Assembly: GCA_021904315.1 (NCBI GenBank)
Contig: CM038922.1
Coordinates: 10,515,347-10,579,346 of the forward strand
From: Sphagnum magellanicum
Lineage: Eukaryota; Streptophyta; Sphagnopsida; Sphagnales; Sphagnaceae
DNA length: 64,000 bases
Direction: 5' to 3'
How positions within the stretch are numbered: position 1 is the first letter of the stretch; the number at the start of each line of letters is the position of its first letter. Below the pieces are notes generated by a model. That model did not search any database. It saw only the letters and a program-made list of their open reading frames with translations, and had not been told where the DNA came from. Of the stretch, positions 34,990 through 45,457 are shown in pieces. A program made the translations under genes and the position numbers.

Positions 34990-35738
34990 TTTTTTTAATG
35001 TATTGTTTATAATTTTGTGATGGTAACTTTGTTACATAAAAAAATTATGGTGCAATGGTTAAAGACTTGAACCTTGAAAGTGGATGTAAGGGGTTCAAGT
35101 TGTCACATTGAGAACCTAGGTAAATGGCATAGGTTGCTACCTAGGTTCCTTGCTTAAATGGCCTACTTAGTTTATTTTTCAACCTAGGTCGCATAGGCTA
35201 CACTTCTTAGGCTAGGTTGTTTAGGTTAAACTTCCTAGGTTATGATGCTTAAGTTTAGCCTTCCTAGGGTATATCACCTAAACTAACCTTATTTGACTAG
35301 GCCCTGATTACCACATGGCATCATCCATTTGGGTCAAAAAAATTGTCGATTAAGTCATGGTTGATATTATGAAGTTTGATGAAAAAAACCACTCGTGTTG
35401 TCAAATAACAACAACCAAAATTCCATATTCCTACAAATAATGAACTAACCATATGTTGACACATGGCAAAAAGACACAAACTAGGATGGTGTAGGATGTT
35501 GACATGTGACCACATGAATTGATTATCGAATTGACTAGGTGGTTTAATTGACAGATATATAACCATTGGTAAAAAACCATTGGTCAATTAGGACACATTA
35601 ATAACTTGACTAGTAGTCAATGTGAATGTGTTCAAATCAACTTTTCCAAAATAGCTAATTGGTCAAGTTGGTAAATGTACAAAATGGGACCTTTTTTGAC
35701 TAAAAATCTTGATAAATCCATGATTTCTTGTAGTGAAG
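34990..35738. mobile_element. CACTA-like element, right part only
   Basis: TTTCTTGTAGTG ending at 35735 is the complement of the classical CACTACAAGAAA terminus. The preceding 400 bp carries repeated TTGAC/GTCAA words in both orientations, as subterminal arrays do. Further left is a SINE-like module like the one inside the complete CACTA at 17073-19287. A matching left terminus was not found, so the element is partial or its left end has decayed. It abuts a Ty1/copia fragment. Confidence 0.45.
35048..35300 (+). repeat. SINE-like module with pol III boxes, copy 2
   Basis: A-box-like TGGTGCAATGGTTAAAG (35048-35064) and B-box-like GGTTCAAGTTG (35092-35102), followed by CCTAGGTT-rich sequence. 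The arrangement parallels 18706-18960 and 39010-39230. Ends are unresolved. Confidence 0.45.
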
Positions 35739-35744
35739 GTAAAG

Positions 35745-36163
35745 CATGAGGCTTGTTCACCAAGTCAAAATTCCACAAATTCAAAGAAAAAGATCAAAAT
35801 GCATCAAGCATGAAAGGAATTTGCAACTTTTGTGGCAACCCAAGTCATTGGATGTGCAATTGTGTCAAGTTGTCAAATGAGATCAAGAAATGTGTAATAG
35901 AGCATGATCTTGACAACATGCACATCAAAAGGATGCCATCAACATGTTAGAGAATGAAAGTGATGATGAGGTTAACAACTTCCAAGAGTGTTTTGATTTA
36001 GATCCAAAGTTGGCCACATAACAATCTCGAGCTTGATTTCGTTGAACAAGGCAAAAGAAAATGGTACATTGATAGCGGTGCTACCAAACACATAAATTGC
36101 AATGTTGATCCAATTATTGAATTCAAGAAAGAAGGCAGCACTACCTTGTGTGGTAACAAGTAA
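35745..36163 (+). pseudogene. Ty1/copia gag zinc knuckle and protease fragment
   Basis: The plus-strand frame reads 'CNFCGNPSHWMCNC', a perfect C-x2-C-x4-H-x4-C zinc knuckle of Gag. About 70 codons on, past stops and a frame change, comes 'KWYIDSGATKHINCNVDPII', the copia protease active-site block (W-x-x-D-S-G-A-x-x-H). The fragment ends abruptly near 36163, and its left edge abuts the CACTA-like terminus at 35735. No copia integrase or reverse transcriptase follows, so it is a scrap split off by later insertions. Confidence 0.8.
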
Positions 36164-37449
36164 TATTATTACAAAAAAATAAACAAAACAATATATTTTG
36201 AATTTTATGCATGATAACCATATTATGTTATTTTGTATTTTCATAATAATGATATTGATGACAATAGTTTTTAATTTCGCTTTTTCATTTTAATTAATCT
36301 ATTATTTTCATAATTCCATTGAAGTTTGTAATGTCCTTTAATTTCAAAATGTAGAAAAGTGATACATTAATTTTAAATATTTATTTCAATAATTCAATTT
36401 TAATTTCTAAATTTAAATTTGGGTTGTAAAATTTTAATATATATTTCTAATTACACCATGTACAATAGTACATTAGTATGTTTAATTTGTTTAAATAAAT
36501 CATTTTTGTTAGTCATAGCAAACATACATATTTTCATTTTAATCAAGATGGACAATTAGTAAGTTTGATTTTATAATTAGTTTAGTTGCTACTAGGATAA
36601 AAATCATGGTTTTGTTGTAATGCATGTTTTTAATCAAGAACTTTTATTGGGTGAAAGCACATTACAGTGACTAAATTTTTTTGTTACAAATATTTTTTTT
36701 CAAAATTATGCAACTTTCAATTTCCACCAAGCCAATATCAAAAGAGGTTTTCATAAATTATACTCAAAATAAAGTAGTTCAATTGTCAAATAATACAATT
36801 GTCAAATGAAACTACATTTTTTTATTATATTAAATGATTAAAAAATATATTTGTAAGAAAATAAGACATATACCAACTTGCAAAATGTAAATATAGTCTC
36901 AAAATGAAATTGTATATTTTCTTTTCAACACCCTATTTTCATTTTAAATAAATTATAATTTTTATTTCCTAATGAATTATTGCAACCTATATTAGTTTAT
37001 ACGTCATTTGGAAAAAATGGAATTGACCTCCTTTAGAATTTGACTAGACTTGGGGTGTTAAACATGTTATTTGTACTAAGGCAAGGGCAAGAGTTATGTG
37101 GTTCATCAATAAACCCCTATCACAATTTTCTAGTTTATTTTTTTAGTTCTTCTCCCTAATCAAGAAGGTTGGTTAGGTTGTTAATTACATGTATTTTTTT
37201 CCTTTGGGACTAGTTTGATGGTCACCAAAAAAATATTATTTTTAAATATAGCCCACTAACAAGTCCCACTTTAAAAAGTGAAGGTAGACTATTACAAAAT
37301 TCGAGTGTAGTTCATTAGTATAAATCATTATGGGACCTTAAAAGTGAAATAAGTTCATTCCATTTTACTGATTTCACCATGGTTAAAGTTATTTCATTAT
37401 AACATCACTATGTAAACATCATGTTTCACTACTAGTTAACATAATTCAC

Positions 37450-38620
37450 TATTATAATTTACTGTGTTAAATAGGTTTATTTTTATGTTGTTGTTTTAAA
37501 TACCTTATGTTACTTTATGATGTACTTTATATTATTTTAAGTTATTTTAGTTATTTTAACTTATATCCTAAGTTATTATAAGTTATTTTACCTTAAAGTA
37601 TCCCAACTAGCTTATTATAGGCTTTTTATTTTAAATTAATATATGTTCAAGTTATACTTTAGGTTATTCAAGGTCATTACACTTTATGTTATTATAAATT
37701 ATTTTATCATAAGTATAACAATTTAAAATAATCTAAAATAAAATATAATGATATAAAGTAAAATACCCTTGAATAGCCAATAATAGCCTATGAAAAATAA
37801 TCTACAATATCCAATAATAATTTATAATGAAATACCACCAATAGTCATTAATAAAATAATCATTAAGAGTGACTAATAACATATGGTAATTTAACAACTA
37901 ATAACCACCAATAACCTATGATAATCACTCCTAAAATAATCACTAATATCCACCAATAGTAATTAATAGCCTATGTTAATTAAGCTTAAAATAACCACCA
38001 ATAAAATAACTACTAAAACCATTAATGGAATAACCACCAATAGTCATTATTAGAATAACCATTAATAACCACTAATGGAATAGTTATCAATAGCCATTAA
38101 TAGATTAACCATTAATAACCACCAATGGAATAGTTATCAATAACCATTAATATAATAACTATTAATAACCATCACTCGAATAATTGTCAATAATCACTAA
38201 TAACCACTAATAGATTAACGACTAATAGCCACTAATAAAATAACCACCAATAGAATAACCAACAATGGCCACCAACAAAATAACCAACAATAACCATCAA
38301 CAGAATAACCAATAATATCCACCAATTGAAAACCAACAATAACCACCATTAGAATAACCACAAATAACCTATGGTAATATAACCTATAATAGCCAATAAT
38401 AACATAAGGTGAAATAATTTTCAATATCCAAAAATAACCAACAATAACTTCACATAATCCAAAATAACTTAAGATGAAATAATTTAGAATAGCTAAAAAT
38501 AATTTACAATAGTAAAAAATAGCCTAAGGTGAAATAACCTTTATAATCAAAAGTAATTTAGAATAATCGAAAATAAACTATGATGAAATAATTAAAAATA
38601 ACCAAATTTTTTTTATAATA
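37450..38620. repeat. AATAACCACC-type minisatellite with complementary left flank
   Basis: About 37740-38620 consists of degenerate 15-20-bp units such as AATAACCACCAATAG and CATTAATAG. About 37450-37730 has the roughly complementary words TTATTTTAAGTTATTTTA. The two halves could fold together loosely. Open frames here are products of the repeat. Confidence 0.8.
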
Positions 38621-39009
38621 ACCATGAATAATTGTAAATAATGTCAGGTGAAATAACTTAAAACAATGAAAAGTAGCCCTAGAATAATTGAAAGTAACTT
38701 AATATAGATAGTATTATTATATTAACAAAAAAATTATCCATTTATTAAACATTTCTTTTTCAAAAAAATGGTCATTGAAATGTTATTGAATAATGATATT
38801 CAAAAAAAAATTGTTCAAATGATTTTACATTTTCAGAAGGAAATAATGTAATTATGTACATTATTGGAAAAAAATAAAATTAAACTTTAATCACTTCATT
38901 TGGATAAAATGTCCATAAGATATGAATTTTCAAAGTTTATGTTTTCGTAATGTTTAAAATGAAGTATTTGATAAATAGAATGTAATGTAACACATTATCA
39001 CAACAAATG

Positions 39010-39230
39010 TGGTGGCTTGATGGTAGGGGTGTTTGCTTTCATTCTAAAAGTTAAAGGATCAAACTTCACAAATGGTATGTTTGTGATCAACAATGGTAAG
39101 TTGACCGAATATTCTTTTATGTAGTTCCCTAGAGTAAGGTCTACTTAAATTGATTACATGGCCTATGTACCTAAGTTAGGTTTTTTACTTAACATAAGTA
39201 GTGACACATGTCAATAATTCATAAGTTGAA
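39010..39230 (+). repeat. SINE-like module, copy 3
   Basis: A-box-like TGGCTTGATGGTAGGG (39013-39028) with a decayed B-box (GTTAAAGGATC, 39050-39060). It aligns with copy 1 at 18706 together with about 230 bp of upstream flank, showing that the two travelled as part of the same larger repeat. Confidence 0.5.
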
Positions 39231-39500
39231 AATCATGAAATTATTAATAATGTTCAATATTACATTAGATATTAAATAATTTAAATTTAATTAATTTCCA
39301 TGTTACCTAGGTAATTAATTAGCAAGTGAAATGGCTTGGTAAATTTGTATTTCATTAGGTACTAGTGGACCAATTCATTTTCCATAGCAATTGGTTTCCA
39401 TTTCTTGGGGGGTTGATTGGTTTCACCATGGTAAAAATGTCCAAATTCACTCAAAATCTAATGAAACCCAAAGTGAATTAGGATGCATTTTGATGTAGTG

Positions 39501-42500
39501 ACATAACAGTGTAAGTGTTGGTTCACCCTTAATCAAAATGTCTTGTTTTCTTGTGACAATTAATAAAATACAAAACCTAAAATCTTCAAACATCTAATTT
39601 TTTATTGTATTTTTCTTAAATTGGATTCATGCTAAAGGATAGTAGGGGTACTTTTATTCCATTTAATGTTTTCTTCGTTGGGGATTAAAATGATTAAGGT
39701 TCAAGGAAAAAATTAATCCATCTATTGTTCAACTTATGTGTTAACCCATAAACATGAAGGCATACCAAACTAATGTTAAGTAGACCAATTTGGTTTGCCC
39801 TAACCCCAACGTGCAATGTACCTACCAAAATAACACAAATTACCTAACTTGTTGTGGAGTTGTGATGTGTGTGTAACCATTGTGTGGTTTTAATTCTTTT
39901 CCGATGTTCTACTTTGATTTTTGAAAATACAAACTTGAGCATGCAAATGGCACCTTGTTGAAGAAAAACTTTAAAATTAAATAGCCATCTACAAAGCACA
40001 AGGAAATGCTCAAGAAATTAACCACATAAATAAACAAAAAAACTACAATAATGTTCCGCTAAATATAATATAGCTAGTTTTTTTTTTGGTACACAATTTG
40101 TTTTTGTAACTACAACATTGTTATTGATGTTCGCCTAGTAGGTTGTTAAGTGAACAAATTTTATATCAAACAATAACCATTTATTCAACAAACATCTTCA
40201 TGATTAAATTTTACATGGATGGAGGCTATAGGTTTATCTTTAATTCTAGATAGAAGATGTGATTCAGGCTCATCCAAGAGTTGGAGGATTGGTTTAAAGA
40301 AGATAAAAAAACAAGGAGATTTGATTATGCCACAAATTTCGTTCCTAGTTGATGAGGAAGAACAAGTTACAAGGTGAAGAAACCAAAGGAGTTTTTTGGC
40401 CAAAGAACCTAGCTCCAACAAAATTATAATTCTTGTTTAGGAGGTATACCATTTGGTTACTTGGTTGGACAAAAAGATTAAATGAAGGATAAGCAAATAG
40501 CTTTTCCAACCAACTCAACACCATTATTAGTGAAGAATGGTGGCCATAAATCTTAGTTGGAGAAAAAATAAGAGCTTCTACTTAACACAAATTTTGGAGA
40601 TGGTGGTGTGCCCCCCCCAACTTCAAATTTTTTAAAAAATGCATCTTGCAAGTTTAGGGTCCCATGGTGATGGTGAAAATAGTGCTAACTTTTGGTAGGC
40701 ATCTTTTGTTGCAATTAAAAAAATCAATGCAATGTCCTTTACAACATTCAAAAGATCAACAATGTCATCTACCTTTGTTGTCAAAAAACAATTGTACAAC
40801 AAAACCTTTGAATATAACCAACAAAAATAAAATGGACTAATCTTTTTCTCTACAACACCCATTACAATGGGTAAAACACTCCTCCCTTTGTTGGCATTGC
40901 TTGTTAAAAATAAATAAAAAATTAGAAGCTTTCAATGATATTGAAGTTCTCATTTTTCTTCTTAATGATGGTGCCTTTATAGGTGCAAATTTTCAAAAAA
41001 TAAAATATGCCTAAGAAGTTAGAACTTTTTGTTTGACTTTTAATGATGGCACCCAAGCTTTAGTGTTTGCTATTTTTCAAAACAAAAGAGAACACTACTA
41101 AGAAGTTCTTAATGCTCTTGATTTTCTTCTTGACAAACTGGCTTTGGTTCTCAAAAATCAAATTGTAATATTCTTATTTTGTGGCATCCAACGATGGCAA
41201 GAAGGTGAAGCCCTTAACATGAAAGGTCCCACAAAAGGTGTCATCTTCTTAATGTTCATGTGAAGTTGCAAAAAAGTTTTTTTTCCAAATTATTGAAAAG
41301 TTTTCCAATTATTTCCAAATTTGAAGTTTCAAAAATGCAATTTACACCATATTTGTAGTTTCAAAAATTTGGCAAATTCTTTCAAATTTTTATCAGTTTT
41401 TTAAAAACTTGCAACAAAATATGGTGTAAATAATGAAAATTTCCAAATTTGTGGTTTGGAAAGCTTGGCAAAATGTTCCCCAAATTTGTAGTAAAAATAT
41501 AAATAGTCCAATTAACACAAGATTTGGGGTTTTGAGAATTTGGAAAATCCTCCCAATTTTTTATTAATTTTTTCCAAATTTGTGGTTTTGAAAGTTTGGT
41601 GAATTTTCAAAGTTTTTGGCAATCTTTTCCCAAATTGCACTAAATTGTTTCTAACTATTTCCAATTGTTATGCTAATTGTTATCTTTTTTTTTTATAGCC
41701 CCATAATGTAAAAATCTACTATCAAATTGTTTTGGTGATGTGGTGCTTTTAGGAAGTTCTTTGAGTATTGTATTGCTAGGGATTCAAGTCATTCCAATAC
41801 TTTCTTAACAAGGTGTTAGTAAAATCTCATTCATAAACCCTCTTGTAAATAATTGTATATAAACCCAATTTGAATTGATGATTCTATTGCATCAAAAATC
41901 AAGGTAGACAATGTTCTAGGCTCCACTTTGAATGTGGCTGAAATTATAGACTTAACCTTATTGAACAAGTTGGGTTTGATGAGTTTTGGAACAATAGTGT
42001 CCATTTGGTGTAGATCACAAACATTATGGAATGATAAATGTGAGATGTTCATGACATAGTTTTTTATATTTAAGGTTAAGAATTAGCAAGTGTGTGATTA
42101 TACCTCATATCAAATTGCTTACATTGTGCATTAATGAGTCATTTGAAGCCACACATCTAACCAAAATGTGGGGAACAATGGTTTTAGAGTTTGATGACCC
42201 ACATGAAGGTATGGCATGTTTATAGTTCTTTTATTCGATCCATGGGGGTGTTTTGATTGTGAAAAAATTGTGGTTAAATATGTAAATGAGGATGACACTT
42301 CATTTAATGTTCTATAAAAAGTTTATGTTTGGGGTTGTGTTAAGGGTAGAAAATTGTCCTTTGTTGGTTAAACACCATGGATGTTAAGAGACGGTAGTAC
42401 CATCATTGGATAGTAGTTACCATCAAATGGCAAAACAATCTCAAGATAATTCTAAAATGAAAGTGGTTTCTGATGGTAGTATTGTTAGGAGAATGAATTA

Positions 42501-43628
42501 CCTTCATGGGATAAAATAATCAAAAATTAATTCTAAGAGGAATTCTAATAGAAGTAATATTAGTTACTAGAAATAATATCCTAGTCTAGTTCATTTAGAA
42601 GGACATTCTAGTAACTATTTAATTACTAATAGTAAATATCCTATTTACCATTTTTTATTTACTAGGGTTGAAACCATCTAGGTTAATTAATCCAAGTGGA
42701 TCTAAAGGATGGATGGATTTCCCTTAACTAGGATGTGTGGAAGGGATTGGAATAGGAGATCTAGGAGGATAAGGACTTCACCTTTGTGTGGTGAATATCC
42801 TTCTTGGGTTCCTTATATATTTCTTGAGGGGGGAGAAGGAGGAGATTATATTAGAGATGGTATTCGAGATTAAAATTTCTAGGAGATCCTTTTCTTTGGA
42901 AGTAGCATGTTTGTGGCATTGAAGATAGAGGTGGAAAGTATGGAAGTATCTTGTACTTTGATTCTTGTAATGGAAAATGGTTGAAAATATATCATATTGT
43001 TTTTATTTTGTTTTACTTGGAGGATGTTAAATAGTGGGGGAAGGTAGTATACATTATTTGATTGCATAATGTTTTGTTATTTCTTATGTAATATTTTTTT
43101 ATTTATTTCACAAAAGTAATAGGATATTCTCTCTCTATTTTTTGTCTATAGAATAAAAAATACCTTTTGCCATAGGATGGTAGCTACCATTAGAAGGCAA
43201 CAACAAGGAGGTAGATATGAGATTTAGGGTTTGTAGGGAAGGTAATGTTGTTGTAGACAATAGGTAGTAGCCACAAAAGGTCTATAGGTGCTACAAATGG
43301 TAGGTAGCAACTATTGGAGGTTTACAAGTGATTAGGGGTTTTCTTTCAAGTATGTGGATGACAATATGTGCATGACAATAGATATTGCAAGATGGTAGCT
43401 ATTGCATGACTATAGTTGCTATAAGATGGTAATTGTTACAAGATGATGGTTGCTATAGATGATATGCAAACATTAAACAAGTTTTACTCTCATGTGTTTT
43501 CATCTTCTTTCTTATTCCTTTCTTTATTCAACAACCTTTTTCCTTGATGGTAACTAGGTTGTTGAATTCCACGATTTAACATTTACTGGTACTTTCATTA
43601 TCCCATGATGGATGGTAGTTAGCTAGTA
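39501..43628. other. Long AT-rich stretch, no recognised gene
   Basis: Short minus-strand frames (40185-40421, 40632-40862, 41831-42052) show no domain that I recognise. About 41335-41640 has decayed copies of AAATTTGTGGTTT..TTTGG words. About 42830-43100 resembles retroelement leader or LTR sequence (GGGGGGAGAAGGAGGAG) but has no partner in the window. Confidence 0.4.
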
Positions 43629-44003
43629 GTGGGAAAACATAAGACCAAGGAGGAGGAACAATGGTTCCTTTTCTCTAGGGACAAAAATGCACATGTTGCT
43701 CAAAGGGTAGCATTAAGGCATTATGGGAAGGGTGTCACATTGGTAAAAAAATCATTTGAAACAAAAAAAGACTTGGAGGATGATCTACTACCATTCATTG
43801 ATTTGAAAGATGATCTTCCACCACTCATTGATTTTATTCCTATGGGAGAATTACTTGAGGAGGCAATAGGAAATCAAAATAATCCAATTTACCATCTGAT
43901 ATTGGAGGAAGCACTAACAAATGAAAAACACAACAAACTACCATCTATTGTTTTAGGGGGTGGTGGCACATCAACAAACAACAAACTACCATCTATTGTT
44001 TGA
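43629..44003 (+). CDS. Unidentified open frame upstream of the piggyBac remnant
   Basis: About 124 codons beginning GKHKTKEEEQWFLFSRDKNA and rich in Asp, Glu and Lys, with an internal repeat 'LLPFIDLKDD'/'LPPLIDF' and a duplicated 'NKLPSIV' at its end. It is on the same strand as, and just upstream of, the piggyBac-like transposase, so it may be the acidic N-terminal part of that protein. PiggyBac-type transposases commonly have acidic, poorly conserved N-termini. I do not recognise a domain, and the frame may equally be unrelated. Confidence 0.3.
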   Translation: MGKHKTKEEEQWFLFSRDKNAHVAQRVALRHYGKGVTLVKKSFETKKDLEDDLLPFIDLKDDLPPLIDFIPMGELLEEAIGNQNNPIYHLILEEALTNEKHNKLPSIVLGGGGTSTNNKLPSIV

Positions 44004-44039
44004 GGAGGTAGTAGCACATCAAAATACATTTGACATAGG

Positions 44040-44940
44040 CCTAGATGATCTTACATATGACAAAACTGCAAAGACTAATTAAGTGGCTAGTTGAGGCATG
44101 TAATGAATTGTGTGGGTAATTTTGGAATGTAAAACATAATTTGTGTGTGGATGGAATAATGGTTCAATACATTGGGAAATACTCACCCATCCAACAATAA
44201 ATGAAAGCTAAACCTTGTAGGTATGGAATAAAAATTTAGTGTTCAACTAATGCCAAGTCCAAGTTTATGCAAAAAAATGGAAATGTATTGTGATGCAAGT
44301 CATGAAGATGTTAAACATGTAATTGTATACAAAATTGTGTATGGGTTGATGGATGGGCACAAAAACAAGAATCACATTCTCACATGTGAAATTTTTTTCT
44401 GTAGCTTGACATTGTTTTGGGATCTTTTGAAGGTTGGGGTGCATGCCGCATGGACTTGTAGGACTAATCATAAGGGCTTTGACTATTGATCCAAAGAGAG
44501 GATCAAGAGGACAACTTTGGTATCACATGCATGTTTAAATAAGCTTGCTATAGTTTTCTAATTTGACAACAAATTAGTTTCCATTTTGTCCATTGTTCTT
44601 AGTCCAATTGATCCTATAGGTCTCACATTTGCCATTCAATGGCATCTAACTAGTCCACTAGACATCTTTATTAGCTAAATGTTAATACATTACTAGGTAG
44701 ATGTTGCAAAGTTGATGTCTAGGATCTTGATTTTGTGAACATTATACTTTGCAAAGGTGGGATCACAAATGGTGGCATTGGATCATTTTTCACGTCATTG
44801 ATACCATCATTGTGAACTCATACATTATGTACAAGGTGCATATGACTAGACTCAATAAGTTAGTGAAAACAATGTTACACTTGAAATTCAATGTGGCTTT
44901 GGTTAGGGCTCTCGCAGAAAAAAGGTGTATTTTATTCTAA
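44040..44940 (+). pseudogene. Degenerate piggyBac-type (DDE_Tnp_1_7) transposase
   Basis: Three plus-strand frames give collinear fragments of the family. 'LCVDGIMVQYIGKYSPIQQ', then 'MKAKPCRYGIKI', is the first catalytic-Asp block (Asp codon 44150-44152). 'HKNKNHILTCEIFFCSLTLF' and 'WDLLKVGVHAAWTCRTNHKGF' form the second block, where the family's Asp before N/x-F-F is Glu (44398-44400). 'DNKLVSILSIVLSPID' is next, and finally 'HKWWHWIIFHVIDTIIVNSY', the conserved K-W-W...VNAYIxY tail. At least five stops or shifts occur. The active enzyme would excise precisely at TTAA. Flanking TTAA-bounded ends were not identified. Confidence 0.78.
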
Positions 44941-45045
44941 AGGCAAAACAATGGTAGGGGCTTTTGTACTCAATTTGGGGAGGTTGCATTATTCTGTGTA
45001 ATGGATAAGAACACCAAGGAAAAAATAATTATGTGTGATATGTAA

Positions 45046-45457
45046 AATTTCATGGATGGACATATGTAAGGAGGCACATGTGGTTCAATTTTCACCAAAT
45101 TGTAGAAAAATCAGAAATATTTATGGGCAATTGTTCAACTAAGGTTTTCCTAACTTTTTGTGGCATATTGTGATCAATTTTCAGAGTTATACAATTTTTA
45201 TTTTTTTTAAATTGAGTTTTCTAAATTTCAGGGGTGTCACATATGTCATGAAATTTCATGGATGGACATATGTAAGTAAGCACATGTGATTCAATTTTCA
45301 CCAAATTGTAATAAAATCAGAAATATTTATGGACAATTGTTCAACTAGGGGTTTCCTAAATTTTTGTGGCATTTTATGATCAATTTTCAAAGTTGTATAC
45401 CTTTTTTGTTTTTTACTTTTTTTCAATTCTTTAAATTGCATAGGTCTTCAAATTGAC
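45046..45457. repeat. 206-bp tandem duplication
   Basis: Two head-to-tail copies beginning near TTTCATGGATGGACATATGTAAG (45046 and 45252) are about 90% alike by eye. Noncoding; it follows directly after the piggyBac remnant. Confidence 0.85.

Larger units (their letters stand above)
36164..39500. mobile_element. Probable third CACTA-like element
   Basis: The segment 38755-39260 is homologous to 18470-18990 inside the complete CACTA at 17073-19287, including the SINE-like module and flanks. GATGTAGTG at 39492-39500 could be its right terminus (complement CACTACATC). The left terminus is not found; the segment begins where the copia fragment stops. No transposase is readable, and a long AATAACC minisatellite fills the middle. 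Membership of the family is supported by homology; the exact ends are not. Confidence 0.45.

Noticed and set aside
40185-40862. Minus-strand frames as another transposase
   Set aside because: Translations were inspected but no catalytic block or zinc finger could be recognised.
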